Shown here piece after piece: positions 1 to 6,308 of a stretch of 6,308 bases of DNA (position 1 is its first letter; every line of letters begins with the position of its first letter). Location: positions 1-6,308 of the forward strand of contig JADFZC010000153.1 of NCBI GenBank assembly GCA_015232735.1. Reading direction: 5' to 3'. Under the pieces are notes generated by a model, which was not told the origin of the DNA, ran no database searches, and saw only the letters and a list, made by a program, of their open reading frames with translations. Made by a program: the position numbers and the translations under genes. Source of the stretch: Oligoflexales bacterium. Lineage in GTDB: Bacteria; Bdellovibrionota; Oligoflexia; Oligoflexales; Oligoflexaceae.

Positions 1-967
1 CTATATAGCGCAGATTACCGGGGCTGTCAAATATGCGCATGCGGAGGTGGGCTTTATCGAAGCGGTAAGGTCCGACAAGGCTCTGCTTTCGGGCAAGCGT
101 GCTGAACAGCATGAGATTGAATTTCTGACAAGGCCGATAGATGAGATGGCAGATTATGTCGCACTTGCAAAGTGGATAATCCGCAATGTGGCTTACAGAA
201 AGGGTATGTTTGCCACGTTTGTTCCGAAACTTGAGGAGGGGGTTGCAGGCAATGGTCTCCATTTTCACATGGAACTTATGAAGAATGGCCGCAATGTAAT
301 GACTAAGGAAAATGGCGAACTTTCAGATAGCGCATTGAGGCTCATCGGCGGTCTTGTCCATTATGCATCAACACTGTCGGCATTTGGCAATACAGTGGCA
401 TCGGCCTTTCTAAGGCTTGTTCCAAACCAGGAAGCGCCTACAAGGATTTGCTGGAGCAGGTCGAACAGATCAGCACTTATAAGGGTTCCGCTCGGATGGG
501 CGAACGTGGGGGATCTTTCACACGCTGTCAACCCGGGTGAAAAGAATTTTTATAATGATGAAAGAGGCTTTCAAACTGTCGAAATACGTTCACCCGATGG
601 TTCCGCCGCGTTTCATCTCCTTCTTGCCGGAATTACCACTGCCGCCGAGTATGGTCTTACAATGGATGGAATGATTGAACTTGCGGGACGCACGCAGGTG
701 AAGGGCGATATTTTCAAGGACAAGGAGCTATTGGACAGATTGGAGGCACTGCCAGGAAGTTGTGTTGCGTGCGCCAGGAATATCGAGAAAAACAGGGCAT
801 TATATGAGCAGTTCGGGATTTTCCCGAAAAGTATCATCGATTATATAATCCGCCTTCTTGATAAGGAAAACGATGAAAACCTGAACAAAGAGCTGGCCCG
901 TATGTCTGCTGAAGAAAGGCTTGTTGAGACGCGAAAGCTCATGCACAGGGAAATTGACAGACATTGA
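1..967 (+). CDS. Glutamine synthetase family protein, C-terminal 321 residues (5' end outside window)
   Basis: Glutamine synthetases join ammonia to glutamate with ATP in the cytoplasm. The frame is open from base 2, so the GTG at 47 is an internal Val codon and not the start. Numbered from the codon at 2-4, visible family motifs are GNGLHFHM (83-90, metal/substrate His), LVPNQEAP (139-146, flap Glu E144), SRSNRSALIR (152-161, nucleotide/phosphate Arg) and VEIRSPD (193-199, metal Glu and Arg). The Glu pair that binds metal appears as HAEV (E15) and QHE (E38). These lie 23 residues apart, against 8 in the enterobacterial enzyme, so there is an insertion of about 15 residues. A second insertion of roughly 20 residues precedes VEIRSPD. 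I see no clear NLYDLP adenylylation site (the nearest match has Phe), so GlnE-type control is doubtful. The catalytic set looks intact, and activity as a true glutamine synthetase is likely. A gamma-glutamyl-amine ligase of the same fold remains possible, so no gene symbol is given. The 3' end is TGA at 965-967. Confidence 0.93.
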   Translation, partial: YIAQITGAVKYAHAEVGFIEAVRSDKALLSGKRAEQHEIEFLTRPIDEMADYVALAKWIIRNVAYRKGMFATFVPKLEEGVAGNGLHFHMELMKNGRNVMTKENGELSDSALRLIGGLVHYASTLSAFGNTVASAFLRLVPNQEAPTRICWSRSNRSALIRVPLGWANVGDLSHAVNPGEKNFYNDERGFQTVEIRSPDGSAAFHLLLAGITTAAEYGLTMDGMIELAGRTQVKGDIFKDKELLDRLEALPGSCVACARNIEKNRALYEQFGIFPKSIIDYIIRLLDKENDENLNKELARMSAEERLVETRKLMHREIDRH

Positions 968-1038
968 CAATATATAAAAAAAACTGAAAGTCAGGCATTT
1001 TATCAATAGCTTGTCACCAGCATAAGTCGTGGCTTTTC

Positions 1039-1061
1039 TCAGGCGGGAAGGTGTCCGCTGA
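1039..1061. repeat. Weak bulged hairpin in the intergenic gap
   Basis: TCAG-G-CGG pairs with CCGCTGA around an 8-base loop (GAAGGTGT), giving a 7-bp stem with one bulged G. The T-rich stretch (CTTTTCTC) is on the 5' side and no T run follows on either strand, so it does not look like an intrinsic terminator. It could be 5' UTR structure ahead of the PilT-type gene, or chance. Confidence 0.3.
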
Positions 1062-1123
1062 TCCCATTCGCTCAAATTTATTAAAAAATATCCGAAGAGA
1101 AAACAGCAAGCAGGTTTGAGTTT

Positions 1124-1130
1124 AAGAGGA
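1124..1130 (+). promoter_or_regulatory. Ribosome binding site that fixes the PilT-type start
   Basis: AAGAGGA lies 6 bases before the ATG at 1137-1139, which is good Shine-Dalgarno sequence and spacing. The upstream in-frame TTG at 1116 would put this site inside the coding region and has no properly spaced site of its own. The ATG at 1137 is therefore the better start. Confidence 0.8.
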
Positions 1131-1136
1131 TATGAA

Positions 1137-3545
1137 ATGAACAGATTCAAAAAACTCTTGAAAAAAGGTGTTGCTGAAAGAGCCTTGTGGTTTCATCTTG
1201 AAGCAGGCAAATTTCCGCGATATGCAACCATGCTTGGTGAGCAGCATATAGAGACATTTGGTATTTTTGACGAGGAATTGCTCAAAACTCTCTACGCCTA
1301 TCTTTTTCCAAAGGACACAAGAAGCATAAGTTCGGGAAAACCGACAAAGGGCAAGCTTTCAATTGTCGGTTTTGGAGATCTTGTGCTCCTGGCGATTCCG
1401 GAACCTGTCTGTGTGTTGAAGCTGTTTGCTCCGCCAAGCGCCGAGCAGCTTTTTCAGGAAGAGTGGAATAAACTGAGTAAGATTACTTCCTCAGGTCGGG
1501 AAAGGCAGGAGGTCAGATCTCAGAGTCAAAAAGAGAGGCCGTCATATGATACTCCAAAAAATTCCATGGTATCTACTGACCCGAGGGGACTTGACCAGGA
1601 GACGGTGGTAAGGGGAGAGGGAAAAGACACTATAGGCCAGTTCAAGCACGAGGAATCGAGCATCGATAACACTGACGGGTCGCAGGATACTTCTTCTGAG
1701 GAATTATCAAAAAAATCTGCGCCTCCCATTTCACCGATACCTGTGGATTTTTCCAATCTGAAGGTTGATGGCAATGATAATGATCAGGTTTCTGCAGGTG
1801 AAAAGGGCCAGAAAATTGAGTCCGGCAAAGGCTTTTCCATGGGAAGCATAGATGTTCTTGACATTTCAGCTTTCAATAAAAAAAGGAATATGTTGTCATC
1901 AGATATATCATCTTCGGATCAGTTGGAACTTCAAAAGGCGGCTCCCGACGCCCCGGATTTTTCTTCCCCGGTGGGACGGGCGGCCCTTGCCTCGGAGGAA
2001 TCCGGGCTATCCGCCGCCCGAAGGGTCTCCGATTCAGTAAGCGGAATATTGGGAATTAACGCAAGTAATGCATTTTATACTCCAAGCCACAGTGTGTCGC
2101 CTGGGCAGGCGACAAATTCAAGGAAAGCAGTCGAAGCCGCTCAACAACCAAAAGCAGAGGAAAATGATCTTATGGCCGTGATTGAGAAAGCAAAAAATTC
2201 CCTTAAGGTGGAAGACAGCGGTGAGCCTGTGGATGATTCGCGTCCGACAAGCAAAGTGCTGGAATTCTCTTCTATAACACCATTCCAGACTGGCCAGGAG
2301 AATTCAAACCTCAATCCTTTTGTTCTTAACTCGCAAACCAACATTAACGAGCTTGCGCCGGCTTCAGGAAGTTCCTGGATGAATCCGCTGAAGGAAAATA
2401 CCGGTCAGCTGCAGGTTCAGAATATTGAATATGGACCTATGCGTACCGAAGAAAAGATAGACATGACCAAAACAGGAGCCATGGATGCTCTTTTGAAAAA
2501 GGTTCTTCAACATAAAGCCAGCGATTTGCATATGACTCAGGGTATGCCTATTTCACTAAGAGTAGATGGCGACATATTAAAGATAGATAATGAGATTGTC
2601 GATGCCCAGAAAATGAAAAAGCTTATTGATCCCATTATTCCTCCGGCGAACAGGCGTGAGTTCATGGAATCGAATGACACTGATTTTGCGTATGAGATAA
2701 AAGGGGTTGCACGGTTCAGGGTCAACCTCTTCAGGGATATAAATGGGGTGGGGGCTGTCTTCAGGGCGATTCCATCGACAATAATGCCGGCCTCCCAGCT
2801 TGGTTTTCCTTCCGCCATCAACGTATTTTGTAAGGCGTACAAGGGGCTTGTCCTTGTTACCGGTCCAACGGGAAGCGGCAAGTCCACTACCCTTGCAAGC
2901 ATGATAGATCAGATAAATGAATCAAGAAGCCAGCATATAATCACAATTGAAGATCCTGTGGAGTTCATTCATCCGCAGAAAAAATGCCTGATCCGCCAAA
3001 GACAGATTCATGGTCATACGAAGAGTTTTGCCGCAGCTTTGAGAGCGGCCCTGAGGGAAGACCCCGACATAGTCATGATTGGAGAGATGAGGGATCTGGA
3101 AACCATCTCGATTGCTCTTGAGACTGCAGAGACGGGACACCTTGTTTTTGGGACCCTTCATACGAACGACGCAATATCGACCGTGAACAGGATAGTGGAT
3201 CAGTTTCCTTCAAACCAGCAGGATCAGATAAGGGTCATGCTTTCGGATGCACTTGTGGGAATAGTGGCTCAAACCCTTTTAAAGAAAAAAGGCGGAGGCA
3301 GGATTGCTGCTCATGAGGTTCTTGTGGTTAACCAGGCTGTAAAAAACATAATCAGGGAAGGAAAGACAAGCATGCTTCAAAACCATATGCTGACAAGGAA
3401 ACAGGATGGAAATATCCTGCTTAGCGAGTCCCTCATTGCGCTTGTCACCAAGGGTATCGTGGAACCGATACGAGCGGTTGAGAAAGCCATTGACAAGAAA
3501 GAATTTGTTGATCTGCTAGCCAAAATGGGTATTCAAGTCAGCTGA
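1137..3545 (+). CDS. Long PilT-type secretion/retraction ATPase with N-terminal extension (802 aa)
   Basis: PilT is a cytoplasmic hexameric ATPase that powers pilus retraction at the base of type IV pili. Residues ~448-802 form a complete PilT: N-terminal domain from ~448 with ASDLHM (461-466), Walker A GPTGSGKST (576-584, K582), Asp box TIEDP (E605), Walker B DPDIVMIGEMRD (642-653, E650), His box TGHLVFGTLHTND (666-678), and AVKNIIREGK (734-743). The last is a variant of the PilT AIRNLIRE motif needed for retraction. These match PilT better than PilB or PilU. Ordinary PilT is about 345-370 residues, so ~445 extra residues precede it. Residues 1-~112 resemble a degenerate PilT N-terminal domain. 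Residues ~113-445 are a Ser/Asp/Glu/Pro-rich, probably disordered linker without membrane segments or an evident FHA fold. The start at 1137 is chosen for its ribosome binding site. No other pilus gene is in view, and the stop interlocks with the converging gene. ATPase identity is firm; retraction as the exact role is inferred from the family. Confidence 0.93.
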   Translation: MNRFKKLLKKGVAERALWFHLEAGKFPRYATMLGEQHIETFGIFDEELLKTLYAYLFPKDTRSISSGKPTKGKLSIVGFGDLVLLAIPEPVCVLKLFAPPSAEQLFQEEWNKLSKITSSGRERQEVRSQSQKERPSYDTPKNSMVSTDPRGLDQETVVRGEGKDTIGQFKHEESSIDNTDGSQDTSSEELSKKSAPPISPIPVDFSNLKVDGNDNDQVSAGEKGQKIESGKGFSMGSIDVLDISAFNKKRNMLSSDISSSDQLELQKAAPDAPDFSSPVGRAALASEESGLSAARRVSDSVSGILGINASNAFYTPSHSVSPGQATNSRKAVEAAQQPKAEENDLMAVIEKAKNSLKVEDSGEPVDDSRPTSKVLEFSSITPFQTGQENSNLNPFVLNSQTNINELAPASGSSWMNPLKENTGQLQVQNIEYGPMRTEEKIDMTKTGAMDALLKKVLQHKASDLHMTQGMPISLRVDGDILKIDNEIVDAQKMKKLIDPIIPPANRREFMESNDTDFAYEIKGVARFRVNLFRDINGVGAVFRAIPSTIMPASQLGFPSAINVFCKAYKGLVLVTGPTGSGKSTTLASMIDQINESRSQHIITIEDPVEFIHPQKKCLIRQRQIHGHTKSFAAALRAALREDPDIVMIGEMRDLETISIALETAETGHLVFGTLHTNDAISTVNRIVDQFPSNQQDQIRVMLSDALVGIVAQTLLKKKGGGRIAAHEVLVVNQAVKNIIREGKTSMLQNHMLTRKQDGNILLSESLIALVTKGIVEPIRAVEKAIDKKEFVDLLAKMGIQVS
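2095..2114. repeat. Perfect 9-bp inverted repeat inside the linker coding region
   Basis: TGTCGCCTG and CAGGCGACA are exact reverse complements separated by GG. In RNA a 7-8 bp GC-rich stem with a 4-6 base loop would form. It lies in the linker part of the PilT-type gene (about residues 320-326) and does not interrupt the frame. No T run follows, so it is not an ordinary terminator. It could be a dispersed repeat unit, a protein-binding palindrome or chance. Confidence 0.6.
3538..3545. other. Interlocked stop codons of convergent genes in an 8-bp palindrome
   Basis: TCAGCTGA is a perfect palindrome. Its last three bases are the TGA stop of the PilT-type gene, and its first three, read on the other strand, are the TGA stop of the ATP-grasp gene. 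The genes overlap tail to tail by 8 bases, leaving no room for a terminator between them. Each transcript must end inside the opposite gene or by a factor-dependent route. Confidence 0.9.
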
Positions 3546-4923
3546 TGCTTCTGAGAAGGAATGAAGAGGCTTTTTCGCCTACTGCAACCACTCCCAGTGT
3601 ATGTTTCGCCTTTTCCGGTGGATTTGTAAAGAATATACCGCTTTTTATAAGATTGTCCCTGTTTTTCACGACAGGAAATCTTAAAAGGAGATCTTCAGGC
3701 ATGGAGGAAAATCTCCTGAACCCCAGCTTCCCCAGCCTTTCCCGATCGATTGTGAGCCATAGAGCTGTTTCGCTTCCGTCAATTTTTTTCTGAAGGGACA
3801 GGGCGAGGGTACCCATTGTCATTCTGGGATTGATTTCACTGATAGACAGAAAAAAACTGTTTTTTGGCGATGCGGCCGATTTTCCCGAATATATTATGAA
3901 ATCGATTCCTGCATAACCTGAATATCCCCTTTTAATCAGCATTTCAGAAACAAGCGCAGAAGCTTTTCTTATCGAATTTACTATAGGCATTTTTATGTCT
4001 GAAAGGATGCGTATCGAGGCAGACTCGTCCTGAATGATTGGGCTGAATGGCTTTCCAAGAACATGGCCGACGTATCTTCCCAGCCTGTCGGTCAAAAAAC
4101 GCGTTATGCCGAGCAGTTCCGTTTTTTCTCCCTGCTTGACAAGGATCTGGGCGGAAAGGTCTATTACTTTGGGCAGCCATGGCTCGGCCAGCACTTCGCC
4201 ATTTCTTTCCAGAGAGGATTTGATCCAATCCGCCTGAATGTTTGTCAGTTTTGCAGAATCACTGATGAGCATAAGGCCGCGGCCTGCGGCACCAAACCGG
4301 TTTTTTATAACAGTGGGTTTTTCCATCTTTTCACGGAACAGACTTATCTGCTCACTTAGCACCCTGAAATTTGATGTGACGATTCCATCCGCCATTTGAG
4401 GTCCAAGGAGGTTTTCATCGGGAACGCAGCTGTTTCGGAATCGGTTTCTTATTCCAAGTATCTCTGTTTTTGAATACAGGTTTCTCAGATGGTTTTGCGC
4501 CTGAAGTCTCGGTGTCTCAGCCCGGTCTCTTCCGTTAAGTCTTTTTTCATTTAATAGAATGAGATTTGGCGTCCAGCCCCATGGAACAAAATTGTAGTTT
4601 TCAAAATATTCATGTTTTTTAGCAAGGAATTCAATGTTATGAATTTCCATAAACTCCGGAATGTCGAAGCCAACCTTGCTAAGATGTCTCAGGAAGGACA
4701 CGTCAGGTTTGGATCTGCAGACAATGATGTCGCCTCTTTTCGAAAGAAAAAGGGGAACAAGTTCGAAATCTCCCATATTTTCCATGACTGATCTCGAAGC
4801 TGTCGTCTCATATGATGGAAATTCTATTTCCACTTCACAGTCGGAATTGAAATAATAAATATTTTGGGGTCTTTTTATCTCCAGTGAAGAGAAGATTTTT
4901 TTTTCGTTTGAATCCATAGTCAT
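3538..4923 (-). CDS. Uncharacterised ATP-grasp fold protein (461 aa)
   Basis: ATP-grasp enzymes usually join a carboxylate to an amine or thiol through an acyl-phosphate, using ATP and Mg. The visible motifs are VIK plus a glycine-rich loop GAAGRG (K207, 211-216) for ATP binding, AEPWLPKVID (E247, D255), GYAGID (336-341, D341) and SEINPR (E363, N365, R367). The last two supply the usual metal ligands, so the active site looks complete. Residues ~1-110 probably form the pre-ATP-grasp Rossmann-like part (GDIIVCRSKPD at 64-74), followed by WGWTP (115-119), a motif I cannot assign. The architecture recalls amino-acid or peptide ligases, but the substrate cannot be read from sequence. No signal peptide or membrane segment is seen. 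The ATG at 4921-4923 overlaps the clpA stop as ATGA and has no clear ribosome binding site of its own, which points to translational coupling. A second ATG at codon 3 is an alternative start. Codons 6-9 contain nine consecutive A residues. The fold is quite sure; the function is unknown. Confidence 0.85.
   Translation of the reverse strand: MTMDSNEKKIFSSLEIKRPQNIYYFNSDCEVEIEFPSYETTASRSVMENMGDFELVPLFLSKRGDIIVCRSKPDVSFLRHLSKVGFDIPEFMEIHNIEFLAKKHEYFENYNFVPWGWTPNLILLNEKRLNGRDRAETPRLQAQNHLRNLYSKTEILGIRNRFRNSCVPDENLLGPQMADGIVTSNFRVLSEQISLFREKMEKPTVIKNRFGAAGRGLMLISDSAKLTNIQADWIKSSLERNGEVLAEPWLPKVIDLSAQILVKQGEKTELLGITRFLTDRLGRYVGHVLGKPFSPIIQDESASIRILSDIKMPIVNSIRKASALVSEMLIKRGYSGYAGIDFIIYSGKSAASPKNSFFLSISEINPRMTMGTLALSLQKKIDGSETALWLTIDRERLGKLGFRRFSSMPEDLLLRFPVVKNRDNLIKSGIFFTNPPEKAKHTLGVVAVGEKASSFLLRSIS
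4896..4904 (-). repeat. Nine-A homopolymer near the start of the ATP-grasp gene
   Basis: The plus strand has nine T bases in a row, so the ATP-grasp mRNA has nine A residues at about codons 6-9 (Glu-Lys-Lys-Ile). Such runs can slip during replication or transcription, which would put most of the protein out of frame. In the sequence given the frame is intact. Confidence 0.75.
4920..4923 (-). promoter_or_regulatory. ATGA stop-start overlap coupling clpA and the ATP-grasp gene
   Basis: Read on the minus strand, ATGA contains the ATG of the ATP-grasp gene and the TGA of clpA. The bases just before it (CTCTAAAAATTCT) contain no Shine-Dalgarno sequence. Ribosomes finishing clpA therefore probably restart here. 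This implies one shared mRNA and linked expression. Confidence 0.8.
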
Positions 4924-6308
4924 AGAATTTTTAGAGCCAATAAGTTGTTTTCTAGGACAACAAGAACCTTCCCGCCCTTCTCAAGCTTGCCGAAAAGAAG
5001 TTCATCGGCAAGCGGCTTCTTGATTTTTTCTTCTATCAGACGTTTTATCGGACGTGCGCCATAAGCGGCATCATATCCTGTCTGGGCAAGCCAGACAGTA
5101 GCTTCGTCAGTTGCTTCAATAGTCACATCTTTCTTCTTCAGCTGCATATTGATTTCGTTAATGAATTTTGTAACAACCATTTTGATGATATCCAGGTTCA
5201 GGGAATTGAAGGATATGATCGCGTTAAGGCGGTTTCTGAATTCAGGGGAAAACATTTCCTTGACAGCCCTGCTTATCCCCTTTTCCTCCTCACCGGCAAA
5301 GGGTCTTTCAAAACCTATCGTTTTTCTGGCAAGTTCCTGCGCCCCGGCATTAGTGGTCATTACAATGACGACGTTTCTGAAATTCGCTTTTCTTCCGTTA
5401 TTGTCGGTAAGTGTACCGTGATCCATAACCTGCAGAAGTATGTTTTGCATATCCGGATGCGCCTTTTCAATCTCATCAAATAAAAGGACGGCATGCGGTG
5501 TCTTGTTAACTGCATCCGTTAAAAGTCCTCCCTGGTCAAATCCTACGTAACCCGGAGGAGCGCCTATGAGCCTTGAGACGGAGTGCCTCTCCATGTATTC
5601 GCTCATGTCGAATCTGATAAGCTCGACTGCCATCACTTCCGCCAGCTGACGGGCCACCTCCGTTTTTCCAACTCCGGTCGGACCGGTAAACAGAAAACAG
5701 CCGATCGGTTTATCTTCATCGCCAAGTCCGGATCTGGACATTTTGATAGCGTCGGCAAGGGAATCTATTGCCTTGTCCTGCCCGAATACCTTGGCTTTTA
5801 TGTCTGAGGCCAGCAATTTAAGAAAGGATTTGTCCTTTATGCTTACCTTTTGTATAGGGACCTTTGCCATTTTTGAAATTGTCGACTGTATCATCTCCTG
5901 ACTGATATGCTTTCTTTTTTGATCTTTGTTTTTTAGGGCTACTGCTGCGGCAGTCTCATCTATAACGTCTATGGCCTTGTCAGGCAGTTTTCTGTCGGTG
6001 ATGTAACGGGCCGAAAGTTCTGCCGCTCCGCGAATCGCATCGGCTGAATATTTGACGTTATGAAAGGTCTCAAAAGAATCCTTCAGTCCCTTGAGAATTT
6101 CGATGGTCTCAGAGATGGACGGTTCCTCGATGGCTATCTTTTGAAATCTTCTGGCGAGGGCATGGTCGTTTTCGAATATATTTCGAAATTCCTTATATGT
6201 TGTTGAACCAATGCACCTTATTTCGCCTGTGGAAAGCATGGGCTTAAGGATATTCGAGGCATCCATCGATCCGCCGCTTACAGCTCCGGCTCCCACAACT
6301 GTATGGAT
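4920..6308 (-). CDS. clpA: ClpA, ATP-dependent Clp protease unfoldase subunit, C-terminal 462 residues (5' end outside window)
   Basis: ClpA is a hexameric AAA+ unfoldase that feeds proteins into the ClpP peptidase in the cytoplasm, with ClpS delivering N-degron substrates. The frame is open to the window edge, beginning IHTVVGAGAVSGG, which in E. coli ClpA directly follows the first Walker B acidic pair (about residue 287). Roughly the first 285 residues are therefore missing. Numbered from the codon at 6306-6308: D1 sensor-like GSTT (34-37), Arg finger ARRF (52-55), LPDKAIDVIDE (~108-118), then D2 with Walker A GPTGVGKT (209-216), pore loop GYVG (Y254), Walker B LLFDE (D278, E279), sensor 1 MTTNAG, and GARPIKR as sensor 2. 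IGF (331-333) is the tripeptide loop that docks on ClpP, so ClpA rather than ClpB is clear. There is no long coiled-coil middle domain. The ClpS-binding N domain lies outside the window. The stop overlaps the next gene by four bases. Confidence 0.97.
   Translation of the reverse strand: MHTVVGAGAVSGGSMDASNILKPMLSTGEIRCIGSTTYKEFRNIFENDHALARRFQKIAIEEPSISETIEILKGLKDSFETFHNVKYSADAIRGAAELSARYITDRKLPDKAIDVIDETAAAVALKNKDQKRKHISQEMIQSTISKMAKVPIQKVSIKDKSFLKLLASDIKAKVFGQDKAIDSLADAIKMSRSGLGDEDKPIGCFLFTGPTGVGKTEVARQLAEVMAVELIRFDMSEYMERHSVSRLIGAPPGYVGFDQGGLLTDAVNKTPHAVLLFDEIEKAHPDMQNILLQVMDHGTLTDNNGRKANFRNVVIVMTTNAGAQELARKTIGFERPFAGEEEKGISRAVKEMFSPEFRNRLNAIISFNSLNLDIIKMVVTKFINEINMQLKKKDVTIEATDEATVWLAQTGYDAAYGARPIKRLIEEKIKKPLADELLFGKLEKGGKVLVVLENNLLALKIL

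Larger units (their letters stand above)
968..1136. other. Intergenic gap between glutamine synthetase and PilT-type genes
   Basis: This 169-base AT-rich gap has no convincing gene. It begins with TATATAAAAAAAA just after the glutamine synthetase stop. A bulged inverted repeat lies at 1039-1061. I find no hairpin followed by a T run, so no intrinsic terminator is visible for either strand. I also find no well-spaced -35/-10 pair. Two TTGACA hexamers (954-959 and 964-969) sit 10 bases apart over the upstream stop codon but lack a -10 at 16-18 bases. Whether the PilT-type gene has its own promoter here cannot be settled by eye. Confidence 0.6.

Noticed and set aside
47..49. GTG as the start of the glutamine synthetase gene
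   Set aside because: The frame stays open to base 2 and the upstream residues contain the HAEV metal-site motif, so the gene is cut by the window edge.
1039..1061. Intrinsic terminator after glutamine synthetase
   Set aside because: The stem is short and bulged and no T run follows it on either strand.
1116..1136. TTG start adding seven residues to the PilT-type protein
   Set aside because: The ATG at 1137 has AAGAGGA six bases upstream; the TTG has no correctly spaced site.
800..1150. Minus-strand 116-codon open frame across the intergenic gap
   Set aside because: It overlaps the well-supported 3' end of glutamine synthetase, its protein resembles no family, and no ribosome binding site was seen.
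2537..2902. Minus-strand 121-codon open frame inside the PilT ATPase region
   Set aside because: It lies opposite strongly conserved PilT coding sequence and reads as an antisense shadow.
4274..4285. 12-bp palindrome AGGCCGCGGCCT
   Set aside because: It encodes the glycine-rich ATP-binding loop (Ala-Gly-Arg-Gly), so GC-rich glycine and alanine codons explain it.
4034..4359. Plus-strand open frames opposite the ATP-grasp gene
   Set aside because: They lie antisense to conserved ATP-grasp motifs, and their products have no recognisable domain.
6294..6296. GTG as the start of the clpA gene
   Set aside because: The upstream in-frame residues IHTV continue the ClpA D1 domain, so the gene runs past the window end.

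Overview
The window carries four protein genes and almost no non-coding DNA. It holds the 3' two thirds of a glutamine synthetase gene (+), a complete 802-codon gene for an unusually long PilT-type ATPase (+), a complete 461-codon gene for an ATP-grasp fold protein (-), and the 3' part of clpA (-). The genes suggest a Gram-negative bacterium with type IV pili and ClpAP proteolysis. Moderate GC content, the variant glutamine synthetase and the PilT/ClpA sequence style fit Desulfobacterota (the old Deltaproteobacteria) best. That placement is inference from sequence style, not a database result.

Layout: 1-967 (+) glutamine synthetase, cut by the window start. 968-1136 is a 169-base AT-rich gap with a weak hairpin, no clear terminator, and a good ribosome binding site just before the next start. 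1137-3545 (+) is the PilT-type ATPase. 3538-4923 (-) is the ATP-grasp protein, converging on the PilT gene; the two stop codons interlock in the palindrome TCAGCTGA, with an 8-base overlap. 4920-6308 (-) is clpA, cut by the window end, whose stop codon overlaps the ATP-grasp start codon as ATGA.

The minus-strand pair clpA then ATP-grasp looks like one translationally coupled unit, so the unknown ligase is probably made together with the ClpA unfoldase. The two plus-strand genes are separated by the gap and have no obvious shared function.

The most interesting points are two. First, the N-terminal ~110 residues of the PilT protein look like a degenerate second copy of the PilT N-terminal domain, joined to the intact ATPase by a ~330-residue Ser/Asp/Glu-rich linker. 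Second, an uncharacterised ATP-grasp enzyme is coupled to clpA. No tRNA, rRNA, CRISPR array, insertion sequence or phage gene was seen.
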